A stretch of 37,704 nucleotides of DNA from an uncultured Saprospiraceae bacterium (GTDB lineage: Bacteria > Bacteroidota > Bacteroidia > Chitinophagales > Saprospiraceae). Of the stretch, positions 26,001 through 32,203 are shown piece by piece. Under the pieces are notes generated by a model. It saw only the letters and a program-made list of their open reading frames with translations. It had not been told where the DNA came from and made no database searches. Both the position numbers and the translations under genes were made by a program. Each line of letters begins with the position of its first letter. Positions within the stretch are counted from its first letter, which is position 1. Location: contig CALFBG010000205.1 in the NCBI GenBank assembly GCA_937951685.1, forward strand, positions 1 to 37,704. The letters are read 5' to 3'.

Positions 26001-26271
26001 CAGCAAGTTCATCCGGCGAATTATTTGTATAATCAATGTCGATAATTCCTTTTAATTCGTGGGTTTTATCATCTAAACTGACTTCGATATCGTACGCAAC
26101 AGTTTGTTGAAAGTAAGCTTCTTGTGCCCAACTCATCGTCGTACAAAACAAGGCAAGGATCAAAGTACTTGCGCCCCTGATTTGTCCTGCGTATCTTTGG
26201 GAAGCAGCAGTTATCTTTGCTTTTTGTAAAAAAAATGGTGCGATAAAATATTTTTCAATTAATGTTTTCAT
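23074..26271 (-). CDS. Secreted M1 aminopeptidase with probable C-terminal outer-membrane barrel
   Basis: 1065 residues. A signal peptide (GASTLILALFCTTMSWAQ) ends near residue 50 after an unusually long basic head. The M1 domain (about 50-590) has the substrate motif GGGMEYP near residue 377, the zinc motif HEVGH (H406, E407, H410) and the third ligand E429 in WMDEG. It should release amino acids from peptide N-termini outside the cytoplasm. From about residue 660 to 1065 the sequence changes to alternating beta strands with many aromatic girdle residues (for example KYYRLAPSLTVVLGAGGN, LSLEHQAYERLAI, YIDIRVFVGGYLNN) and ends FLARISFSVDLLKLS. That is compatible with a surface-antigen-like barrel, so the peptidase would be anchored in the outer membrane. 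The barrel is inferred, the peptidase part is secure. Confidence 0.88.
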   Translation of the reverse strand: MKTLIEKYFIAPFFLQKAKITAASQRYAGQIRGASTLILALFCTTMSWAQEAYFQQTVAYDIEVSLDDKTHELKGIIDIDYTNNSPDELAEIYMHLWGNAYKNQQTAFAKQQIQHRDPSFYFAEEQQLGYYKALDFSVDGQQVSWRLDKKHIDIAILTLEKPLQPGEKIQISTPFTLKLPASFSRLGHVNQSYQITQWYPKPAVYDQKGWHPMPYLNLGEFYSEFGDFEVKITLPENYVVGATGILQTPSEKAFLEEKIKTSAGQLSTGMEKTDKQLNQKLMLLDTFPPSSTKLKTIRFTASQVHDFAWFADKRFLVQRGQTALPSGKKVEIWTMFTHAEKHLWAEALTYLDRSLKYYSERVGEYPYPQATAVHSQLSKGGGMEYPMITLIGAEGSAESLDAVITHEVGHNWFYGVLASNERDHAWMDEGLNAYYEEAYLKQYYLAEQETLGNQAGSSDVLDLLSAPNRYRSLARLNFDVAPDAPVEEMSSVNYFVASYDKPVMMLNMLEAYLGRAKFDQAMRRYYETWQFKHPQPKDLRQVLEAETGEDLAWFFEDLIQTNKEIDYKLKTVKANEGWQLTVENKAEINAPFSVSGMKDGQLIQTKWYKGFSGIQDIDFGEGDYDLIGVNIDQEMPEVNQADNVRKTSGLLKSVASIAPQFIYRTDNPLKSEFNIMPLFAWNNYDKFMLGALFHNKGDVEKRFEYGIAPLYSFVTKDVLGTAHLKYNFFPESNSIDRISLALKGKSFHNNYNPRFDYDLKYYRLAPSLTVVLGAGGNSNTVHTIQAKSILLSTENPELSFVDGQVVYDGNELEQTMINRLTYKLENYRLINPYGLMLSLEHQAYERLAISSESYLKASLELKTSYLYQTDKYIDIRVFVGGYLNNTRDTTNTYFNELTRGSYSTTAQGFTDYGYDDFYFGRSEQEDIWSQQVSIRDGGLKNAFGGAFNIGLSNQLVLSLNMKADLPVNLPFGLPLKPYFDIAYFKKFKEAELTNQLVYSGGVMLEFWKESVGIYVPIFNSENLRDLYDTRANGNFLARISFSVDLLKLSPFDRDDQLLNIKCCSF

Positions 26272-26395
26272 AAGGCGATTAACATTTTGAGCCGTAATTT
26301 CTGTATACTAAGTGCTAAGACTTTATTCTAAAAAAGCTTCGTTATTAAAGTTTACAATTAGAAACTTTTCTTAATACATATCAAATCTAGTTCCA

Positions 26396-26983
26396 ATGCG
26401 ACACATATTACTATTTTTTTTCATTCTTTTCCAGTTCCAAGCTTCCGCTAAGGCGAATTTAGACTATTTTCAAGCGAACCAAAGGCACTCCTGTTCACAG
26501 AAAGATAGCGTAGGCTTTCCGCAAACGTGGGAAGGCATTTGGGTTGGAGCATTGAAGATTCATAAAGCGACAGGAATTGTACAGACCTTGCCTATGGAAT
26601 TACACATTTTACCCTTGGACAGTGCCGGTTTATACAGTTGGACCATTATTTACGGCGAGGATAAGGTAAAAGGTAAGCGAGATTATTTGCTCGTCCCCGT
26701 AGATCCCGCTCAGGGACATTATTTGATTGACGAACAGAATTCGATTGGCTTAGATGCTTTTTTATTAGGCGGACAATTCTATCAACGCTTTGCTGTGGCT
26801 GGTAATATGTTGCTAACGAGCACTGCACTTCGAGGAGATCATTTGGTGTGGGAAATTATTTCTGGTAGCCTCACGCCCGTGCAAATCAGTGGCAATACGC
26901 AGCAAGGAGACGAAGAAATCCCTGAAGTATCCGCTTTTCCGATTAAAGTTTTGCAACGAGCAATACTGCTAAGAAAAAAATAA
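26396..26983 (+). CDS. Small secreted protein, unknown function
   Basis: 195 residues with signal peptide MRHILLFFFILFQFQASAKA. The mature protein is beta-rich and starts with WEGIWVGALKIHKATGIVQTLPMELHILPL, where the W-x-G-x-W-x-G opening and the alternating strands suggest a lipocalin-like or calycin barrel. YSWTIIYGEDK and LVWEIISGSL fit the same pattern. No catalytic motif or lipobox was seen; it may be periplasmic. It is divergent from the M1 peptidase gene and ends at a hairpin (26984-27011). Confidence 0.65.
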   Translation: MRHILLFFFILFQFQASAKANLDYFQANQRHSCSQKDSVGFPQTWEGIWVGALKIHKATGIVQTLPMELHILPLDSAGLYSWTIIYGEDKVKGKRDYLLVPVDPAQGHYLIDEQNSIGLDAFLLGGQFYQRFAVAGNMLLTSTALRGDHLVWEIISGSLTPVQISGNTQQGDEEIPEVSAFPIKVLQRAILLRKK

Positions 26984-27011
26984 CCTTACCGAATCATAAA
27001 ATTCGGTAAGG
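26984..27011. terminator. Hairpin behind the small secreted protein gene
   Basis: Perfect 11-bp stem CCTTACCGAAT (26984-26994) / ATTCGGTAAGG (27001-27011) with a six-base loop directly after the stop codon. On the plus strand no T tract follows; on the minus strand TTATTTTTTTTC follows, so it is better as a minus-strand terminator (for example galE read-through) than as a plus-strand one. Confidence 0.55.
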
Positions 27012-27061
27012 CAATATACTATGGATACCCTATGACTGTTCTTTGAACTTAACCCATAGAC

Positions 27062-27075
27062 ATATTTGCAAATAT
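27062..27075. repeat. Perfect 14-bp palindrome ATATTTGCAAATAT
   Basis: Lies in the 223-base spacer between the small secreted protein gene (+) and the convergent galE (-). It overlaps no gene. Such palindromes can be regulator sites, but the convergent position does not favour a promoter role. Nothing else was recognised in this spacer. Confidence 0.3.
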
Positions 27076-27234
27076 CGTGATATAAATTGAATTATACAAA
27101 AATCAGAAACCGAATACTGCTACGCAACGTAGTAAAGTTTGACTTTAGCGAATTAGGGTAAACAGCTGATTTCACCCTTTCAACAATATTTTTTCGCTAC
27201 GCTTAAAAATTAACTTTTGCGTGTAAAAGCGAGT

Positions 27235-28281
27235 CTAATCTTCCCCTGCTGTTTCCATTTTAGCACTAGTTCGTCGTTGCTCCCAAGCCCAAGCCGTACG
27301 CATAATATCTTCAATATTCCGTTTTGGCTCCCAAGCCAATTTTTCTGCCGCTTTAGCATAATTTGCGTAGATGGCAACTACGTCTCCTGCCCTTTTAGGA
27401 CCGATGCGATAATTTAGCTTTTGTCCCGTGACTTTTTCAAACGCGTTGACCGCTTCTAGCACTGTAACGCCTTCGCCGATAGCGAGGTTATACACCTCGT
27501 GATTTACTTCATTGTCTCCACGAAGCAAATACTCTAGTGATTTCGTATGTGCATTGGCTAAGTCCATAATGTGGATATAATCTCTTACACAACTTCCATC
27601 GCGCGTATCATAATCATCTCCAAAAACGATCAATTCCTTTCTTCTTCCTGCGGCAACTTCCGTAATTACGGGTACCAAATTACTAGCAGCATTAATCGGA
27701 GATTCTCCGAGCAAAGCACTTTCATGTGCGCCCGCAGGATTAAAATAGCGCAACAAGATTGCATTACTGTGCTGATGCTTCGTCAAAAAATCATTGATGA
27801 TGTGTTCTCCCATCTGCTTCGTTCGAGCGTAGGGACTTTCGGCCACTTCCATTGGACTTTCTTCCGTCACGGGCAATGTTTTTGCATTTCCATAAACGGA
27901 ACAAGACGAAGAAAAAATCAAATGTGGCACTGCGAATTCTTCCATGCAGTGTAGAATATTGAGTAAGCTATTCAAATTATTGTTGAAATAAAGTAGTGGT
28001 TGATCGACGGATTCGCCAACACTTTTCAAGGCAGCGAAGTGGATAATTCCGATGATTCCTTCATTTTCTTGAAAAAGTAGGCGTGTTTTTTCTAAATCAC
28101 AAAGATCAAAAGTATAATTTTTAACTTTCGTGCCCGTAATGGCTTCGATACCTTGCAAGGCAGATTGATCAGAGTTGATATTACTATCTACCGAAATCAC
28201 TTCGAAGCCATGATTCAACAAATCAATTATGGTATGACTTCCAATGTAGCCACAACCACCCGTTACTAAGACTTTCTTCAT
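27235..28281 (-). CDS. galE: UDP-glucose 4-epimerase
   Basis: 348 residues, a normal extended SDR enzyme. The NAD motif G8-x-x-G11-x-x-G14 is in VTGGCGYIGSH. The catalytic residues are Ser124-126 (FSSSCSVYG), Tyr151 and Lys155 (YARTK). RYFNPAGAHESALLGE and RDYIHIMDLANAH are GalE-specific blocks that bind the UDP-sugar. It interconverts UDP-glucose and UDP-galactose in the cytoplasm and feeds LPS, exopolysaccharide and galactose use. Divergent neighbours encode cysQ and glycosyltransferases, consistent with glycan synthesis. Promoter elements on its own strand are weak. Confidence 0.95.
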   Translation of the reverse strand: MKKVLVTGGCGYIGSHTIIDLLNHGFEVISVDSNINSDQSALQGIEAITGTKVKNYTFDLCDLEKTRLLFQENEGIIGIIHFAALKSVGESVDQPLLYFNNNLNSLLNILHCMEEFAVPHLIFSSSCSVYGNAKTLPVTEESPMEVAESPYARTKQMGEHIINDFLTKHQHSNAILLRYFNPAGAHESALLGESPINAASNLVPVITEVAAGRRKELIVFGDDYDTRDGSCVRDYIHIMDLANAHTKSLEYLLRGDNEVNHEVYNLAIGEGVTVLEAVNAFEKVTGQKLNYRIGPKRAGDVVAIYANYAKAAEKLAWEPKRNIEDIMRTAWAWEQRRTSAKMETAGED

Positions 28282-28358
28282 TTTTATAAATTTAAATCAG
28301 CTCTATCCATATCTAGACAAAAAGTTTGTTTTAGCAGAACTTCCAAGGCTAAAATTTA

Positions 28359-28385
28359 TTGCTTACTGTAATTTTAATACCTTTG
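28359..28385 (+). promoter_or_regulatory. Bacteroidota-type promoter before cysQ-GT2
   Basis: TTG (28359-28361) and TACCTTTG (28378-28385) with a 16-base spacer, slightly short for the TTG-N17-23-TAnnTTTG pattern. It lies 69 bases upstream of the ATG at 28455 and probably drives cysQ and the GT2 gene. Confidence 0.55.
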
Positions 28386-28454
28386 CAAAATTAAACAAAT
28401 AAGTAATTCACAAAATTAATTGAACTACTTATCTTGAAATTACTTTACGGTTAA

Positions 28455-29249
28455 ATGCTAGTTATGGAGCTTTTAAAACTCGTCCGCAAGATTATTCCAA
28501 TTGCTAAAGATGCTGGCGCAGCAATTTTAGCGATTTATCACGCGGATCAAATTATGGTAAAACAAAAAGCTGACCAATCTCCTTTGACACTTGCCGATCA
28601 ACGTGCCAATGAAATTATTTGTCAGGCTTTAGTTGCCCTCCCCGAGGAATTTCCAATTATTTCAGAAGAAAATAAAAGCATTCCTTACGAAACGCGAAAA
28701 GACTTTGAATACCATTGGCTCGTCGATCCACTCGACGGTACCAAAGAGTTCATCAAAAAGAATGGAGAATTTACGGTAAATATTGCTTTGATTCATCAAC
28801 AACAAGTCATTTTAGGCGTGGTGTATACGCCTTGTAGCGATGAGTTGTATTGGGCTGTAAAAGGAGAAGGCGCTTTTTTACTTAAAGATGGACAAGAAAA
28901 GCAGCTTGCTACGAATAATTTCAAGATGAAAGACGCCGACCTCAACATTGTTTGTTCTCGGTCCCACTTAAATGAAAGCACTTCGAATTTCATTGCGCAA
29001 TTCACCAATCCAAATTTGGTGGCAACCGGAAGTTCCCTTAAGTTTTTAATTATTGCTGACGGAAAGGCTCATATTTATCCTCGCTTAGCGCCAACGATGG
29101 AATGGGACACCGGTGCTGCTCAGATCATTTTGGAAGAAGCTGGCGGTTCGGTCATTGATCAAGTTACCCAACAGCCCTTACGTTACAATAAGGAGAATTT
29201 GCTCAATCCTCATTTTATTGCATTCGCAAAACGTTCTCCCCAAAACTAG
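28455..29249 (+). CDS. cysQ: 3'(2'),5'-bisphosphate nucleotidase CysQ
   Basis: 264 residues (ATG at 28464 is an alternative, giving 261). A Li-sensitive, Mg-dependent inositol-monophosphatase-fold enzyme that removes the 3'-phosphate from PAP, the by-product of sulfate assimilation and sulfotransfer. Metal-binding blocks are SEEN (about 70-73), DPLDGTKEFI (91-100) and WDTGAAQIILEEAGG near residue 217. GVVYTPCSDELYWAVKGEGAFL is also characteristic. It is followed after five bases by the GT2 gene and is likely co-transcribed from the promoter at 28359. No sulfotransferase or APS/PAPS gene is visible here, so its link to the glycan genes is only positional. Confidence 0.92.
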   Translation: MLVMELLKLVRKIIPIAKDAGAAILAIYHADQIMVKQKADQSPLTLADQRANEIICQALVALPEEFPIISEENKSIPYETRKDFEYHWLVDPLDGTKEFIKKNGEFTVNIALIHQQQVILGVVYTPCSDELYWAVKGEGAFLLKDGQEKQLATNNFKMKDADLNIVCSRSHLNESTSNFIAQFTNPNLVATGSSLKFLIIADGKAHIYPRLAPTMEWDTGAAQIILEEAGGSVIDQVTQQPLRYNKENLLNPHFIAFAKRSPQN

Positions 29250-29254
29250 TCGGC

Positions 29255-30007
29255 ATGAAAGCTTTATCCGTAGTTATTATTGCCAATAACGAACGAGAAA
29301 ATATTCCTAAATGTATTCGTGCCGCGCAGCAATTAACGGAAGACATCGTCGTGGTAGATTCTTTTAGTACGGATGACACGGTTGACCTTGCTCGAGCCCT
29401 AGGCGCTCGGGTTTTTCAAAAGAAATGGGCAGGTTATGCACAAAATAAAAATTACGGTAACCAGCAAGCCAAATACGATTGGATTTTATCCATTGATGCT
29501 GACGAGATTTTATCTGAAGAATTAGTCCAATCCATTGAAACGCTAGATTTGCAAAAGGGAACCGTTTATTCTCTTGATCGACTCAATAATTTTTGTGGGC
29601 AATGGATCAAACACTGTGGTTGGTATCCAGATTGGAAAAAACGAATTTTCCACCGAAATGAAGTACAGTGGGAAGGAGATTATGTCCACGAAATCTTAGC
29701 CGTTCCGGCTAAATTTAAGGTGAAAAAACTGCGCGGTATACTTTATCATTATTCTTATGATAGCTTGGAAGATCACGCAGCGAGATTGCAAACTTATGCT
29801 AAACTAGCCGCGCAAGATTTACACGCACAAGGTAAAACTGTTGGCACACTGAAACTTTGGTTCTCCCCCCTTATTCGTTTTATCAAAACCTATTTTTTAA
29901 AATTGGGTATTTTAGATGGGAAAAATGGCTTGGTCATTAGTCGGAGTGATGCTTATCAAACTTATCGTAAATATCAACTTTTGCAGGAGCTTAATCGCAA
30001 AAAATAA
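29255..30007 (+). CDS. Family 2 glycosyltransferase, WaaE/KdtX-like
   Basis: 250 residues. The GT-A domain begins MKALSVVIIANNERENIPKC; the nucleotide-sugar site is VVVDSFSTDDT and the metal-binding motif is DADE (81-84). The middle block CGWYPDWKKRIFHRNEVQWEGDYVHE is the signature of WaaE/KdtX-type LPS core glucosyltransferases. A C-terminal hydrophobic helix (LWFSPLIRFIKTYFLKLGILDG) probably attaches it to the inner membrane. It should transfer a sugar, often glucose, to lipid A-linked core or a similar lipid acceptor. It converges on the GT9 gene with 23 bases between, and sits directly behind cysQ. Confidence 0.88.
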   Translation: MKALSVVIIANNERENIPKCIRAAQQLTEDIVVVDSFSTDDTVDLARALGARVFQKKWAGYAQNKNYGNQQAKYDWILSIDADEILSEELVQSIETLDLQKGTVYSLDRLNNFCGQWIKHCGWYPDWKKRIFHRNEVQWEGDYVHEILAVPAKFKVKKLRGILYHYSYDSLEDHAARLQTYAKLAAQDLHAQGKTVGTLKLWFSPLIRFIKTYFLKLGILDGKNGLVISRSDAYQTYRKYQLLQELNRKK

Positions 30008-30030
30008 GTCCTTCCATTTCAGCGAATTAC

Positions 30031-31062
30031 TTACCACTTCTTCGTTAAAAAATCCAAAAATTCCTGTTGCTGTGCTTCGCCGTAACTTTCAAAAAAGGGA
30101 TTGCGATAATTTTCTTGCGGATGCTCTTTATCGGGAATAACATAATCAACATCCACTTGATCGCCAAAAACGCCCCACCGTGTAGGCGACTGCGAGGCTT
30201 TAGCAGGATAGAGCGCAATGATTTTTTTACCCAAACTACCCGCAATGTGCGTTGGTCCCGTAGAAGAACCAATGTATACGTTTCCTTGGTCGATTAGCGC
30301 CGCTAGATTCAGCAGGCTCCCTTCGTTCGCAAAAACAAATACTTTTGGATGGTTTAGCTTTTTCTGCATGGCTAATGCACGCGCTTCGTCGGGTTTAGCG
30401 CAGGTAATAATAATGCTAATACCAGGGAATTTTTCTATAATTTTTTGCTGTAAGGCGACGTACTGATCATCCGTTATATTTTTGGCGGAGCCGCCCATAA
30501 AAGGGTGAACAATTAATATTTTACCCGAAATATCATTCTCCTTTAGGAAATGTTGTGCTACTTTGGCGTGGCTATCTTCGTAGAAAATGCTCGTATTGAC
30601 TTCGTAGCAATCGTCGAAGCGTTTTGGATCTAGGCTGCGTACTAAGTCAAGATTATAAGCCGCTTCGTTTTTAATGGAAGCAGAACGCTTTTGGCGTAGA
30701 CCACGATTATAAGCGAAAAAGGAACTTATTTTGGAATAAGGACCTACCCGAATGGCTGCGCCAGATTTGCGGGCAAGCTTCGCCACAAAAGTATTCGAAA
30801 ATAGCGCGACAAAAGCATCTGCTTGAAAGGCTTTGATCTTTTGAATTAAATCCTTTTCGTCATAATCATCAATTTTGATTACTTCGTCGATGTATGGCAA
30901 ATTTTTAACAATGCCGTAGTTGTAATTTCTTACCAAAACACCTAGCTTCACCGAAGGATACATTTTGCGAATCATGTAAAAACTAGGCACCGACAAGACG
31001 AGGTCACCAATTTTATCGGTACGAGCAATTAAGATACGTTTGATAGTCTTTGATTTTGACAT
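30031..31062 (-). CDS. Family 9 glycosyltransferase (heptosyltransferase-like)
   Basis: 343 residues with the GT-B fold of WaaC/WaaF. The N-terminal motif is RILIARTDKIGDLVLSVPSFYMIRKMYP, where D-K-I-G-D replaces the usual xxxGD, and the C-terminal nucleotide-sugar half has VHPFMGGSAKNITDDQYVAL and the loop GSSTGPTHIAGSLGKKIIALYP. It transfers heptose or another sugar from a nucleotide donor to the LPS core. The exact donor cannot be decided, as many Bacteroidota lack heptose and use related sugars. Together with galE and the WaaE-like GT2, it supports an LPS-core locus. Transcribed from the spacer 31063-31224, where TACTTTTG on the minus strand is a possible -7 box. Confidence 0.9.
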   Translation of the reverse strand: MSKSKTIKRILIARTDKIGDLVLSVPSFYMIRKMYPSVKLGVLVRNYNYGIVKNLPYIDEVIKIDDYDEKDLIQKIKAFQADAFVALFSNTFVAKLARKSGAAIRVGPYSKISSFFAYNRGLRQKRSASIKNEAAYNLDLVRSLDPKRFDDCYEVNTSIFYEDSHAKVAQHFLKENDISGKILIVHPFMGGSAKNITDDQYVALQQKIIEKFPGISIIITCAKPDEARALAMQKKLNHPKVFVFANEGSLLNLAALIDQGNVYIGSSTGPTHIAGSLGKKIIALYPAKASQSPTRWGVFGDQVDVDYVIPDKEHPQENYRNPFFESYGEAQQQEFLDFLTKKW

Positions 31063-31224
31063 TATTTTATAACAATTTCATACTTAATGATATCCCAAAA
31101 ACGTTTACCTTGGAATATTAAGTACCAATAACTAACACTTTTACTGATCCTTTTCCAAGTAAGTCAGTCACTTGCTTCCATCGCAACTTGATTTCAGCAA
31201 AAGTAAATATAAAATCTACCAAAT

Positions 31225-31701
31225 TTGAAAAAGTTCTTATTCTTATCCCTCCTTATTTTGCCCTTGTTTCTTTCAAGTTGTAAGCATTCGAAGCAATCAA
31301 CCGCAAGTTCCCAAAAATCTACCAAGACAAAGCACGGTGTGCGATTTACAGAATCGCCGACACTAACAAAGATATTATCCAAAGCAGCAGCGGAGAATAA
31401 GTTGGTTTTTGTAGATTTTTATACCAGTTGGTGTTTACCTTGTAAGATGATGGATGAAGACGTTTTCCCTGATCGCGAGATTGGGAAGTTTATGAACAAA
31501 AATTTTATCAGCTACAAAGTAAATGGCGAAAAAGAAAATGGGATCAATCTAGCCTTTCTTTTTCAAGTTAATACTTATCCAACGCTTTTGTTTATTGATC
31601 AAAAAGGAAATGTCCTAGAGAAAAAAATTGGGGCGGCGTATCATACGGAATTAAGAAGCATGGGCGAACGCGCCATGGCAAAACATAACCAACAATTATA
31701 A
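31225..31701 (+). CDS. Thioredoxin-fold lipoprotein
   Basis: 158 residues. A lipoprotein signal MKKFLFLSLLILPLFLSSC places the lipidated Cys at residue 19. A linker rich in Ser/Lys (SKQSTASSQKSTKTKH) precedes a thioredoxin domain with active-site C70-L-P-C73 in FVDFYTSWCLPCKMMDEDVF. NTYPTLLFIDQKGNV carries the cis-Pro. The fold and WCxxC motif indicate a periplasmic disulfide reductase of the DsbD-gamma or TlpA/DUF255 kind; partner proteins are unknown. The start is TTG at 31225, since the signal peptide begins there and no ATG fits. The VOC gene follows after ten bases, a likely two-gene unit. Confidence 0.9.
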   Translation: MKKFLFLSLLILPLFLSSCKHSKQSTASSQKSTKTKHGVRFTESPTLTKILSKAAAENKLVFVDFYTSWCLPCKMMDEDVFPDREIGKFMNKNFISYKVNGEKENGINLAFLFQVNTYPTLLFIDQKGNVLEKKIGAAYHTELRSMGERAMAKHNQQL

Positions 31702-31711
31702 ATAAACGATC

Positions 31712-32134
31712 ATGAAAACCCTACGTCCTTTTCACCTCGCGGTTCCCGTCCATAATCTTGACGCAGCGAGAGCGTTTTATGGGGAAACCTTGGCTTGTCC
31801 AGAAGGGCGAAGCAGCGATCACTGGATAGATTTCAATCTATTTGGTCACCAGTTTGTTGCCCATTTACAAGCCGACATGGAAGTAAAATTAAGTCACAAC
31901 TCCGTAGATGGGAAAGCCGTACCGGTGCCACATTTTGGGGTGGTGCTCGATTGGGCTGATTGGGAGGCTTTGGCAAAACGGTTGCAAGCACAGCAAATGG
32001 AATTTGTCATCAAACCTTGTATTCGCTTTGCGGGTCAAGTAGGTGAGCAAGCAACGATGTTTTTTCTTGATCCTTCGGGTAATGCGCTGGAGTTTAAAGC
32101 ATTTAAGGATATTGATCAGTTGTTTGCGAAGTAA
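31712..32134 (+). CDS. VOC-family (glyoxalase/dioxygenase-like) protein
   Basis: 140 residues, two beta-alpha-beta-beta-beta units. The first unit opens [24 protein letters not shown]7-type and second-unit H (PHFGVVLDW) positions and the final Glu in [12 protein letters not shown] are the expected metal ligands. Members include glyoxalase I, fosfomycin-resistance proteins and extradiol dioxygenases; the substrate cannot be told. The protein is cytoplasmic. It is coupled to the thioredoxin-fold lipoprotein gene by a ten-base spacer, which may hint at redox or aldehyde stress. A hairpin at 32137-32172 follows. Confidence 0.88.
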   Translation: MKTLRPFHLAVPVHNLDAARAFYGETLACPEGRSSDHWIDFNLFGHQFVAHLQADMEVKLSHNSVDGKAVPVPHFGVVLDWADWEALAKRLQAQQMEFVIKPCIRFAGQVGEQATMFFLDPSGNALEFKAFKDIDQLFAK

Positions 32135-32136
32135 GC

Positions 32137-32175
32137 AAATACCTCCTGGTTCTGTCTTAAATACTGGTATTTTTC
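32137..32175 (+). terminator. Possible terminator between VOC gene and uvrC
   Basis: AAATACC (32137-32143) pairs with GGTATTT (32166-32172) across a 22-base loop, followed by TTC. The stem is short and the loop long, so it is only tentative. Confidence 0.4.
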
Positions 32176-32203
32176 AGCATAAGCTTGCTAGCCGATTTCA
32201 GTT

